A stretch of 64,000 nucleotides of DNA from Arabidopsis thaliana (Eukaryota > Streptophyta > Magnoliopsida > Brassicales > Brassicaceae), in assembly GCF_000001735.4 (NCBI RefSeq), contig NC_003076.8, forward strand, positions 23,253,835 to 23,317,834, in the 5' to 3' direction. Each line of letters starts with the position of its first letter. The stretch's first letter is position 1. Under the pieces are notes generated by a model. It did not search any database and had not been told where the DNA came from. It saw only the letters and a program-made list of their open reading frames with translations. Positions 11,268 to 21,486 of the stretch are shown here, in pieces. A program made the translations under genes and the position numbers.

Positions 11268-13807
11268 TCATACTCCCTGTAGAGATACATTATATAAATA
11301 CAGATCAAGCAAGAGACATTACTAATCTTTTTACAAAGAAAAAACGTACAGGAGTAATTAAGGAAGAGGAATCTATAAGTATACCTCAGCTGCCAACGAA
11401 GCTACAGATTCCCTGCAACAAGTTTCGCCACTGTTAATTGTTTTGCATGATCATCTTTGTTTAAGCCAAATCAAAGAATATAAAGTGATACCTTCGCTGC
11501 TCTGATTTTGGGAGATGTTTCGACATTATGGACTCCTGCAATAGAATTTCTCTTGTCAGTTTCTCAACAGAAATCAAAAGATATTTCCAATAAGTGTAGT
11601 GTTTCTCCCAAAACATAATAACGTAGAGAGGAAAAGAGTCTCTGAGCCATTAGTAAAGAAAAATGAGAAAAGAGGACCTGTTCTTGGATTATGCTTCTTG
11701 CCTCGACAAGCTGAGCTTCGAGTTCAAGCTCTCTCTCTGTTGCTTCAGATGTAACAGATGCTCTTTTAGGTGCATCTTGTAACTGGACCATGCTTTCCTT
11801 TATTTTTATGTCCAAACAGCAAAAATAAGTTAACCACGGATACAAAATGTACTTTGTTCTGTAAATGCAAAATGTTGTTAAGAAAAAACCTTTATGGAAG
11901 CCATCTTAGTACGCAAACTTTCTTCTATTTGACCTCTAGCCATCCGGTAAGGTAGATCAAACACGTCCTGTGTAATGACTAGTTAGTTAGATTCGGGGGC
12001 AATCCATTATATAAGATTATAAAGAAGAACCATTCAGTGATCTAAGCTTATGCATACCGTCTTCCCACCCAGTGGAGATTGTGAAGGATCAGCCTCACGT
12101 TTCTCACTTCCAGCCAATGTAGCTGACCCATTTGGAGCATTTAAGAAATCACGCATATCTGTCTGCAACAAAACCAAAGATAAAAACTTTTCTTATGAAT
12201 AAACCATGTTAAGTTGCTTACGTTAAGCTTAGTATGGAAATAGAGCGTACCTGCATGGATCGAAGTAATGCTCTTAGACTAGTGTTCTCAGCCATCAATT
12301 CTTGATTTTTCGCTTCGTACGCATCCACCTGCAGGGAGGGAATTAGTAAGTAATGCCCTTTTGAAACTCAGCACAACGTTATTGATATGTAGTTAGATGC
12401 TTACTATCTTTTTATAGAAGTCGGTATCAGTCTTCTTGCCATTCCAGGTACCACGTTGCCTCCCTTCTTTCTAGTATATACATCAGATAATCAGTCAAAT
12501 AGAAAATCCCTTGAGTGCAAAAAACCAAGAAGCTGGTAAAGAACCTGTAGCAAATTCATAATCTCCATTCCAGATCTTGATTCTTTCTTTTTCTCCATTA
12601 ACACTTGATTCAGCCGTTCCTACAAGAGAAACAAAGCGTTCAAAATGCAGAATTAAACAGGATGCAGAAAAGCTAGTTTCACGAGAAAAAGATACAAAAC
12701 CTGCAACTTAATGTAATCCTTCTCCTTTTTCTTCATTTCGTGTATCTGTTGAGCCTTCACTTGCTATTCAGAAATAAAAGAAGAAATGCAGAGAATCCAT
12801 CATCAGTACAATTTCCTCTAAGATAAAGTAGTTAATCCAAGAGCAAACACAATCAGACCTGGTTACCAATCACCATCCTTTGGAATTCATCCCTCTCCTG
12901 CTGTAACTTTTCAATCTGAGACTTCAAAGCTGCAGTGTTTTTGGCTTCCTGTCAACACAGTGAATTCATAATCAAACAAGAGCCTAAGCGAAAACAATTT
13001 CAGCTGAAACTTTATAGGACTCACGGTTCTGGTAATTGTTGCAATTTCTCTGTCCTTCTGTTGGAGTAGCGCTTCAAGCCTCTCAACTTTAGCTTCAAGT
13101 CTAGCTATATCCGATTGCTGTCTACACACAGTAAGGGAAATGCACATAAACCACAAGGAAACATTCTTCCGCAAAATCAAAGTAGATAAAACTGCTACAA
13201 TCTCCAGACCAATACTAATCCTCAAAGAACAATTTCAATTAACCACAATGCAATGCAAAGCAAATTGAAAGAAGGAAGAAAAACAAAATTCACCTCTGTC
13301 TCAGCTCATTAGCAGATTCTCTAAACTCTATATCACGTTGTCGCTGCTGCAGCAACGAGTACATACAATTGCAGGTCCTTGATATAGAAACCTAAATCAA
13401 ACAAAAACCCTAATTAAAACCCCAAAACATCCAAACAATTTCAGCATCAATAATAAGAACCTACAGGATCATTCGAAAAGAGATCGAGCGAGGCGGGAAA
13501 TCCAAATGTAACCATCGTCTGATTCAAATACTTCGTACAATGCTCCAAGTTATCCTCATTCGCAAATGTGTAATCCCTTCTCAATCAAAAAAACAAAAAT
13601 TCCAATCAGTACTCATTGGAGATTTTAAAGTAAACCCTAGGGGGATTAAGAAGAAAACTAACCCTGCTGACGCAGATTGAGATAAAACCTGTGAAGAAGA
13701 AACCATAGAATCAGTCAATGGAGCTTGAAATTGAAATTCGATGAGGAAAACAAATCGGAAAACAGTAATCTTACTTTGAGATCGTATTCAGCATCATTCG
13801 CCGGCAT
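11268..13807 (-). CDS. SSX2IP/ADIP-family coiled-coil protein, 373 aa, 16 coding exons
   Basis: Coding exons: 13775-13807, 13663-13688, 13465-13576, 13294-13391, 13025-13121, 12859-12948, 12701-12763, 12545-12619, 12405-12470, 12251-12328, 12058-12162, 11890-11967, 11678-11797, 11492-11535, 11385-11412 and 11268-11276, summing to 374 codons with stop. The N-terminus (NEDNLEHCTKYLNQTMVTFG) matches the afadin/alpha-actinin-binding protein family, whose animal and fungal members bind centrosomes or microtubule-organising centres. The rest is mostly heptad-type coiled coil (DIARLEAKVERLEALLQQKD, ERELELEAQLVEARSIIQEQ), with one non-coil insert (TDMRDFLNAPNGSATLAGSE). A microtubule-associated role is inferred from the family. 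The last exon encodes only Gly-Val-stop, so the exact C-terminus is less certain. Confidence 0.85.
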
Positions 13808-14205
13808 TTTCGAAACGGCGATGAGAGCTTCCACCTCCGGCGAAAACGGCGGCGTGAGCAAACGATGAAACAGAGAATCAATTCACAGGAACAGATCTAA
13901 TCTAAGCAGAGAGAGAGAGAGAGCGAAAACAAATTCAAAAATCAAAAATATCTGAAACGGAATGTTTCTGGAGAAGAGCGAAAATAAAAGTTTTTAAAAC
14001 CTTTTTCACTTTGCTTTTTATTTCAGTAATAATAATCAAAAGGATTTGTTTTTGTGATAATGAGCTTTAAGGAAATGATCCTGTGAAGAGACACCTACTG
14101 GCTTCAGTGCTCCTCCACGTGATTTTGACGCGCCAACTGTTTAGGCTTTAAGAGAAGGAAGAATGTGGGCCCATACTGTTTTAATTGGGCCTATTAAGGC
14201 TTTAT
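13808..14205 (-). promoter_or_regulatory. Promoter and leader of the SSX2IP-like gene with site II motifs
   Basis: The region upstream of the ATG at 13807 carries a GA-rich leader (13908-13922) and TGGGCC-type motifs at about 14167-14175 (GTGGGCCCAT, palindromic) and 14187-14195 (ATTGGGCCT). TGGGCC/T 'site II' elements are known in promoters of plant growth and housekeeping genes. Confidence 0.45.
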
Positions 14206-16189
14206 TGAGCTGATGTGTAAGGCCTGTTTAGACTTGTGCTAATGTTGGATGAGCATGACAAAATGATTATCATTGTTTGGTTAGAAACAGACCAAAACAG
14301 CGGGTAAGTGTTTGATTGTTATTTAAATTTTGATTATTATCGGGGAGTGGAATAAGCAAACATTAACGTATGTCTGTAGAATCGAAAAAAAACAAAAATC
14401 GAGACAAATTAATTAGATGATTAAATATAACATGTAGACGTAGTAATGTGTTAAACTATAGTCCTAAATTGAGATCTATGAAACCGAGGTAAGTTTTAAA
14501 TATTTCCATGCCTCCATGTCGGATCTTCGAGTCTTCTAATTCGAATCCCGAGTTGAAATTTAAATGTATAGAGTAAATTATTGTTTGCTTCAAACTTAAG
14601 AAAATATGCTTCTTGTGCTTCGTTTTATGTCTTCTTGGGTTTGCTTTAGCTTATTCACCTATTGCTTGTTGGATCCACCGTTAATTTTTCATTTAATAGT
14701 CCATATGAAAATCAACATTTTAGCATAAAATTACAATTTTAGGCACAGTTATTTGACTCATACATGATTTACCTATACATTTGGTCACTCAACTTAATTA
14801 TTTGCGATTTTAAAATCGTGTATAATGTTTTAAAATGACTTGAATTGGAATCAACTAATTTTAGGTAGCTCGAACAAACTTGTTATTTATTTATTTTCAG
14901 ATAAGTTCCGTACACCAAAATCTATAACCGAAAAGACTTTGGATTATATTGTATGAGTTTAGAGTGCAATTCTTCTTTTTTTCCCTCTTTTTTGATCTAA
15001 GAAATTTCTAATTAAGTTCACATATTTTCTTGGATCTAATCACTCTAAACAACTCCTCCCAAATAACATGAGTTTTCATTATTATTAGAGGGGTGATGTC
15101 TACATTTTGGACCAAGGTCTAATACTTTGTTTTACTTTCGTCAAACCGAGTTAAATCCGAGAAGTATGAGATCAAACGTTAAACGTATTCATGTGTGTGT
15201 ATGTGATGTTACATGGATAAATGGCTATGCATGTATATTCTATATGACGTTGATGTGTGGTCGTGTGGATATATGCGTGTGTTTACCGGTTAATACAATT
15301 TTTATATTCTTCGTATGTATGCTTGATGTGTGTATTAGTGTATGAAAAGAAAATGACGTGGAACTCCCGACCAGGCGCGAGTCAAGGAAGCGAGGCGTTC
15401 GGCGACGGCAGCGCGGTCGTCTCCGCAGCCCATGCGTTACAATTTACAAGATCTCTTTTTCTATGATACCTTCTTTCATTATTTAATTAATCACCAATTT
15501 ATAATGTCTTTAATTAATTTGGAGTTTTCTAGCTAATTCACATTTCTTATTATATTGACTCTTTTTCACTGTTTTTATGTTTTCCCATCAGCTTTCTTTT
15601 TGTCCACGTAAACATTTCCAAACATTTTTATTTTAAAATTTCTTTATACTTGTATACATAAATACCTAATACCTTGCTGGTAATATATGGTCAAAATTAG
15701 TGAAACCTTGGAACATTTCCTGTAACAGCTCTTATTACTCTCACAGTCGCAGTGATAGATATATAGTAGAATAAGTTAGCAAAATACAATAATTGTAAAA
15801 ACACATTTAATACATAAGCATGTGAGAACATTTTTACGTGAATCCAATTGTTCATTGAATAATTAAATATTAAATTGATTGTTAATTGAGGATTCATTGT
15901 CTAACGAGAAATCCAAAGAGCAGATGTACTTTCAAATTAAATGAAACATTTAAGACAACATTAAACCAAACGAAAATTGAAAAATGAAAAATAAAAGACA
16001 CCTTTTTGTTTGCCACACAATTTACGCTTTCTCTATCTATTTATATGTACATACATTCACTTTCACCAGAATCTCATCAAACACACAGTCTCTCTCTAGC
16101 TTAACAAAAAAACACGAAACACTTTGAGTTCCATGTAAGCGTCCGTTGTCTTCTCTAAGTTACAAAAGCCCTAAAACCCTACTCTCAAT
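14206..16189. other. Intergenic region upstream of IAA33, with a GC-rich island
   Basis: Mostly AT-rich, non-coding. Two features stand out: a GT-rich stretch (about 15190-15340) and a roughly 80-bp block of about 70% GC with 13 CpGs at 15359-15437. The last ~170 bp before the IAA33 ATG contain a candidate TATA (TTTATATG, about 16039) and a CT-rich leader (16086-16100). Confidence 0.55.
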
Positions 16190-17125
16190 ATGAATAGTTT
16201 CGAGCCACAAAGCCAAGACTCTTTGCAAAGAAGGTTTCATCAAGACAACAGCACCACACAACAACCTCGTGACACCACGACACCTTTCATACCCAAACCG
16301 GCTTCCAAAAACCATAATAATAGCAACTCCAGCTCTGGAGCGGCCGGGAGATCATTCCAAGGCTTTGGGCTTAACGTAGAGGACGATCTTGTTTCATCGG
16401 TGGTTCCTCCGGTTACGGTTGTGCTAGAGGGACGTTCTATATGTCAACGCATAAGCCTAGACAAGCATGGGAGTTATCAGAGCTTGGCTTCGGCTCTAAG
16501 GCAAATGTTTGTCGATGGAGCTGATTCAACGGACGATCTTGATCTGTCAAACGCCATTCCTGGCCATCTTATTGCTTATGAAGACATGGAGAACGATCTC
16601 CTTCTTGCCGGAGATCTTACTTGGAAGTAATTTTCCTCCCCTAACATTAATTTTCTTTATTATTGTCAGGATGGCCATATATATACAAACTATATATAAA
16701 ACGAGCCTTATTTTAAACATAGGAAAACTATATTAATTTTTTTTCCCCTAACGGTAAAATACTACAAACACAAGTTTTTCAAGCTGCCAAGAAAACACAT
16801 GTTCTCTGCTTTTCTAAAAAGACAAATATCAATAATTTAGTGAAATGATATTTTGTTGCTATCCTTATTCTGTATACTCAATTTTGCTGGCTATAGTTAT
16901 TTTGTTTGATACCGTTATATATCTTTCTTAAAAATTACGGTTTTCGTTCAATGTTTAGTATAATTAGATTTTGAAGGTTTCGTGATCTTTAACTGGCAAT
17001 ATTTTAATACTTGGACGTTAACGAGAAAATTTGCTTGTTGACACAGGGACTTTGTTCGTGTAGCGAAGAGAATTCGAATCTTGCCGGTCAAGGGAAACAC
17101 AAGACAAGTTAAAAGAAACGAGTGA
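16190..17125 (+). CDS. IAA33: Non-canonical Aux/IAA protein IAA33, 171 aa
   Basis: Nuclear regulator of auxin signalling. Exons 16190-16626 and 17047-17125 join as TGG AA/G GAC, giving 171 residues. The C-terminal PB1-type region (Aux/IAA domains III/IV) is visible: VTVVLEGRSICQRISLDKHG, YQSLASALRQMF, then the acidic segment ENDLLLAGDLTWKDFVRVAK and RIRILPVKG. The N-terminal ~65 residues are Gln/Ser/Asn-rich. The EAR motif LxLxL of domain I and the GWPPV degron of domain II are both absent, so the protein should escape TIR1/AFB-dependent degradation. That matches what is known of IAA33 as a non-canonical family member. The gene sits alone on the plus strand. Confidence 0.96.
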
Positions 17126-17683
17126 GGAGGAGAAAGACCGTTTTTGCAACGATGTCATACGATGTTTTGTAACAGCCGATGTCGGTTGAATCCTAATGGC
17201 ATTACTGTAAAATCATCATTGGATGTGTTTGCTTCTTTGTTCACGTACGAAATGAAAAATAAAAAAAAAGTTGTAATACTAAATATAACCTATTTTTCTT
17301 AATTATAGTGTAAAACATGAAACGTTGCAGTAACAACACATGTTAGTGATGCGTAAAGAAGAGAGATTCCAAACCATAAAGAAGGAATCAATTCAGCTAT
17401 ACCGACAAGAACAAAATAAGATAAGCCAATGTTGAAACTTGTGGGTAAGAGTAGTTGTACAAAAATAATTTGTTTAAACGTTGAGGCAAATTTTTTTGTT
17501 TGGTCTCTCGTCATGTCACCACTTAGTTTCTTTTTATGTCTTCAATAGCCAGAAAATCATAGAACCCTTGACGACATAAAGCCTCATGGCCTTTGTCATG
17601 TACATGCCAAAACAATATAACAAGACAAAGAATAAGCTTCATGATTTGAGTTTTTATCATTACCTTGAAGACGTTTGTATCGT
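17126..17683. other. Intergenic, convergent 3' ends of IAA33 and GPP2
   Basis: Contains the 3' UTRs of both genes. An AATAAA-like signal lies near 17257-17262 (AAAAATAAAAAAAAAG) after IAA33. A 71-codon minus-strand frame at 17299-17514 has hydrophobic composition but no family match that I recognise. Confidence 0.5.
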
Positions 17684-19066
17684 TTAGTTCGAATCTTCGA
17701 ATGGAGGCAAGCCCCACTCTTCCGGTTTAAAATCGACTAGAGAGGTTATGATTTGATCTGCAACATCTTGGTGAGAGATATCTAGTCTAGGATCCGGTAC
17801 CATAACCACGTTCCTGTAGATAGACATCAAGATGTATAAACTTGTTTCTCGGTTTTTATTGGCTTTTACATGAAGAGAAACCCACTTACATTCCGGCGTT
17901 TTTAGCAGCAAGAACTCCAGATGGAGCATCTTCAAACACCAGAACCTTTTGTGAATCCACAGGACCGTCCTAAGGAATCCAGACGAAGAGGAAACATTAG
18001 TCTACAACTCATTTTAAATATGAACTAGTTAGTAATGGAGAATCTTGGAGACTGTTGCCTGTTAGTTACCTTAAATCTCCTAGCAGCAGCGAGAAACCCG
18101 TCAGGAGCAGGCTTTCCTTGCTTCACCTCTGGATCATCACCACGAACTACGTGATGCATCAATGAGAAAAGCTCTCTGTGTCTTTGGGTTTTCAGATCAT
18201 AATGCCGTGTGTGAGTACTGCAAGCGTACAATCAAACATAACAAGTCAGTTTCTGGATTGTAAAGGACAATGAGAATGCAAACTAAATGGTATATTATGA
18301 GATGAGGTGAAGAGATTACCCGGTAGCAATACATATTGGAATATTCTTTACATGGAGATGCTTAATGAGTCTACTAGCCCCTGAAAATGTGGAAGAGAAT
18401 TGGTTCATGACCACATCAAAAACATAAATATCCGTACATGTAATCTTCCTGTGAACCAAATGTCATGTGTTACAAAAAGCAGAATCTACCTGGCATGAGC
18501 TCACTAGTAGGGAAAAGGTCTTGCAACATTGACTCTCTCTCGACAAGAAAGTCCTCAGCTGAAAGAGAGTCGCTAATCCCGCTTTCTTCAACAAAGATCC
18601 TGGCAGCTTCTATTGCTTTTCTACCCATCATTTTAGCCTTGAGAGACCAATCAAACTTTTTATTGAACCTAGCAAGTATAATCTCTTGGACCTCAGTGTA
18701 AAACTTCTCAGTATCTGCAACAGAAACCAAATCAGCATGAATGTATGCAGCAAGAGCAGATAAGCCAATGAAGTTGTGAGATTTTGAATACACAGAACAA
18801 AAACTCAATCGCTCGATTTCCGATCAGATTCAAGCTAATTGCTTTAGCATCTTAACATCAATTGTATGAAATCAATCCTGGAAACTAAACAGTCACTACT
18901 AAAAAAACCATCAAATCTAAACAACGATAGTGACAGTAGTACGATCTAATAAAGCTGGAGATTGAAGATCAGATGCAAGGAGATTACCGAGAAGAAGACC
19001 GTCCATGTCGAATATGACGTGAGTGATTGATCCTCTGCCGGCGGTGACGGCTGCAGGATTCGACAT
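17684..19066 (-). CDS. GPP2: HAD-superfamily DL-glycerol-3-phosphatase GPP2 (GS1-like), 240 aa
   Basis: Exons 18988-19066, 18490-18714, 18320-18380, 18070-18217, 17890-17969 and 17684-17813 sum to 241 codons. HAD motif I is [13 protein letters not shown] at about residues 18-30 (nucleophile Asp in DMDG), split by intron 1 just after GLLL. The helical cap follows ([18 protein letters not shown]). Motif II is the PICIATGTHT segment, motif III is the Lys in [10 protein letters not shown], and motif IV is [18 protein letters not shown]. Known Arabidopsis GPP proteins dephosphorylate glycerol-3-phosphate; the family overlaps with riboflavin-pathway and pseudouridine phosphatases, so substrate is inferred from orthology. 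No transit peptide is evident, which fits a cytosolic enzyme. TGGGCC motifs lie upstream near 19169 and 19187. Confidence 0.94.
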
Positions 19067-19329
19067 TGTTGATTCGATACCGATAACGACGAACCGAATC
19101 CAGTTTCAGTCGGAAGTTAGTTTTTACGCTGGAGAGTGATGTCACTATGACGTATAACAAAAGGTTCATGGGCCGTATCTTGTAAATGGGCCGGTTCACA
19201 TAGAGAGTAGAAGTTTTGCTCATAGTGAAGAGTGCTAATAAGAGATGTTGAAACTTATACATTGGAACTAAATATGTTTAGTCTTCTTCTATACAAAATA
19301 AAAGTGAAGATTCGTATACAGAGCTTTTG

Positions 19330-20078
19330 TTAATCCAAAGACCAACAACGGCCAAAAAATTTTTCCTCTTGTAGAGCTCCGTCGTGTCCTTCAGATGATT
19401 CAATGGTTGTTTTTAGCAACAGCCTTAGGCGGAATCTCTCATTCTTGTATACATCAGAGGCTGAATTGATCCTCTCGAACTGCAGTTGATTCCTCTGCCA
19501 CTGAATAACCACGGAAAAATAGAAAACAATCGAAGTGTTAAAGATCTTTTAGCTACAAGTAATCTGTTTTAACTCCATTTGCTTACCAATAGGACAATGA
19601 AGTATGTTAACTAGATTAATTACTTATGGCACTTATGAAGGCATGCATCATCATATTTTGTGGTTTCAGTCATTTTCTGGTTAGAATCGAGAAATTAGCT
19701 ACAGAGTTCAAGTGAAAATAAATACAAAAACCATATCCACCAGGATGATCAACACTACCTATTCATAAAGATATTACGGCCAGATATAAAGATCACATCA
19801 GCAATTTACTCAACAAATGAAACGATTTGAAGATAGCAACCAAGTGGGAAATTTTCGACTTCGTGCAAATTCAATGATGCAAAGAAAAGAGAATCAGAGA
19901 ACAAAGTGAGAAGCTTGCAGTAGACTTAGGAGCTAACAGGAATCTTTTAAAAAGCTTTATTATGAATAATTGAACATAGAATGCTTATAAACTAAAAACA
20001 AGCACATATCACATCTAACCAAGAGGAGGAATCCGAAAAAATAAACCTGGCTTTGCTGCAACCCATCTCCGGATCCTT
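19330..20078 (-). other. Spliced-looking exons downstream of XRCC3 with an open frame
   Basis: After the XRCC3 stop (20174-20176) there is a GTGAAC donor directly adjoining TAG. A 32-nt exon-like block at 20047-20078 (acceptor TTGCAG, donor CCAG/GTTTAT) and a second block from 19500 (acceptor ATTCAG) follow. Joined, they keep one frame open for about 70 codons down to the stop at 19330 (…GLQQSQ/WQRNQLQFERINS…ALQEEKFFGRCWSLD). I cannot tell whether this is XRCC3 3' UTR, an alternative C-terminus or a remnant gene. Confidence 0.4.
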
Positions 20079-20173
20079 CTGCAATGTACATAAATAATGG
20101 CTAATGAACAAATACTCCAAAAAATCCGGTGATGCTTCGAACAAAAACTATCCTACATAGCACCCGAGTTCAC

Positions 20174-21088
20174 CTACGCTTGAACCGCACAAATCCCCTC
20201 TCGTGTGATCATGAACTCGCAAGAACTCCCAGGCAAATAAGGTGAAAACACTATGTCAAGCCGTCTCTTAGCACTTCTGGACACAGAACTTGAACAATTC
20301 TCGTCCTTTTCACTTCTATCTTTAACAATACTACCATCACTTCGTGAAATAAAAAATCTGGAATTCACACAATTAGCCCAAGCCAAGCCTAAAGAAGGAA
20401 CAACTCGTCTTCCAGACGAATACAAATACCTCAAATTCCCAATCCTCAGCCCACTTAACCCATCAGAAGTTTCAACCAAATCCGTAACCTGATTCGTAAT
20501 CACAATAGCCAAATCAAACTTGCTAGCCAACTGCTTCAATTTCCCAGATATCTTGAAAAACAAAGAAGATCTCTTCTTAAGATCAGACGGAGTATTATCA
20601 AACTCCGATCTAAACAATGCCGCTACAGAATCAAGCACAATCAACTTCAACGGAAACCTAGTTTTCGAATTCCCAACAAACCCATCTATCCTAGGCATTA
20701 TGTCGAACAGGTGGTCTACAGAATGGACATTTTGTACAAACACATGATCACAAGGATTATCATTGTAATTCGCGTAAATACTAGGGTTTGATTGATGAAA
20801 CGTGTGCGAGAGCTGATGGAGACGACGAAACGGAAATGGGAACTCTGAATGGAGATAAAGAGAAGAACCGTTGAGTCCGCCGTGTGAAATCGGAAGTTGG
20901 GTACAGAGCGAAAGCTGAAGGCAGAGCTGTGTCTTTCCGCAGCCACTCTCCGCAACGATTTCGGTTAAAGAATCGCAGGAAATTCCGCCGCGAAGACATC
21001 CGTCGAGGATTTCACAGCCTGTGGTTAGTTTACGATTCGTCGGCGATCGTCGGAGGAGATTCTCCGGCTTAATTTTCCCATTTTGCAT
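20174..21088 (-). CDS. XRCC3: RAD51 paralog XRCC3, 304 aa, intronless coding region
   Basis: Nuclear homologous-recombination protein; XRCC3 pairs with RAD51C in the CX3 complex and is needed for meiotic and somatic double-strand break repair. The fold is recognisable from LTTGCEILDGCLRGGISCDS, the Walker A region AESGCGKTQLCLQL (about residues 50-63) and the Walker B strand LKLIVLDSVAALF. Near the C-terminus GLAWANCVNSRFFISR matches the RAD51-family segment after loop L2. The classical first Gly of Walker A is Ala here. I chose the ATG at 21088 (MQNGKIKPENLLRR), because 304 residues matches the known protein; an in-frame ATG at 21109 would add seven residues. Head-to-head with TML. Confidence 0.95.
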   Translation of the reverse strand: MQNGKIKPENLLRRSPTNRKLTTGCEILDGCLRGGISCDSLTEIVAESGCGKTQLCLQLSLCTQLPISHGGLNGSSLYLHSEFPFPFRRLHQLSHTFHQSNPSIYANYNDNPCDHVFVQNVHSVDHLFDIMPRIDGFVGNSKTRFPLKLIVLDSVAALFRSEFDNTPSDLKKRSSLFFKISGKLKQLASKFDLAIVITNQVTDLVETSDGLSGLRIGNLRYLYSSGRRVVPSLGLAWANCVNSRFFISRSDGSIVKDRSEKDENCSSSVSRSAKRRLDIVFSPYLPGSSCEFMITREGICAVQA

Positions 21089-21486
21089 TTCACCGCCAAA
21101 AGCTACCAATTAAAAAAAAATCGCAAAAGTTATAAGCGCTACAAAATTTAAAAAGACCTAATCGCGTTAAACGACATCGTTTTATCATATTATTGGGCTT
21201 CTTACCTTGACATTAGGCCCAATAAGTTAAGAATAAACGTCTACTATTGGGCTTATTTTCAAACCATCGCATTAGGTCCATGCAGGTAGGATACGAGTAA
21301 TGAAACAAACGACGTCGTTTTCGAAAGAAACAACGAAGATCTCATTTCTCTTTCTCCTTTTCTTCTCCGACGATTCTTCTCAGTTCTCAGATCTGATCGA
21401 TTTCTTCATCAGATGTTTCAATCTAACCATTGAGATTGAATAGTCACCATTAGTAGAAGCTTCGAGATCAATTTCGAATCGGGATC
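21089..21486. promoter_or_regulatory. Shared divergent promoter of XRCC3 and TML
   Basis: About 400 bp separates the two start codons. Site II-type motifs occur at 21191-21200 (TATTGGGCTT), 21212-21225 (TTAGGCCCAATA) and 21245-21254 (TATTGGGCTT). A perfect 14-bp palindrome, AAACGACGTCGTTT, lies at 21307-21320, with a one-mismatch copy, AAACGACATCGTTT, at 21169-21182. TATA boxes are not obvious, consistent with a bidirectional housekeeping-type promoter. Confidence 0.65.

Noticed and set aside
14520-14560. Possible tRNA-like box B (TTCGAATCCCGAG)
   Set aside because: No matching box A at tRNA spacing and no cloverleaf stems.
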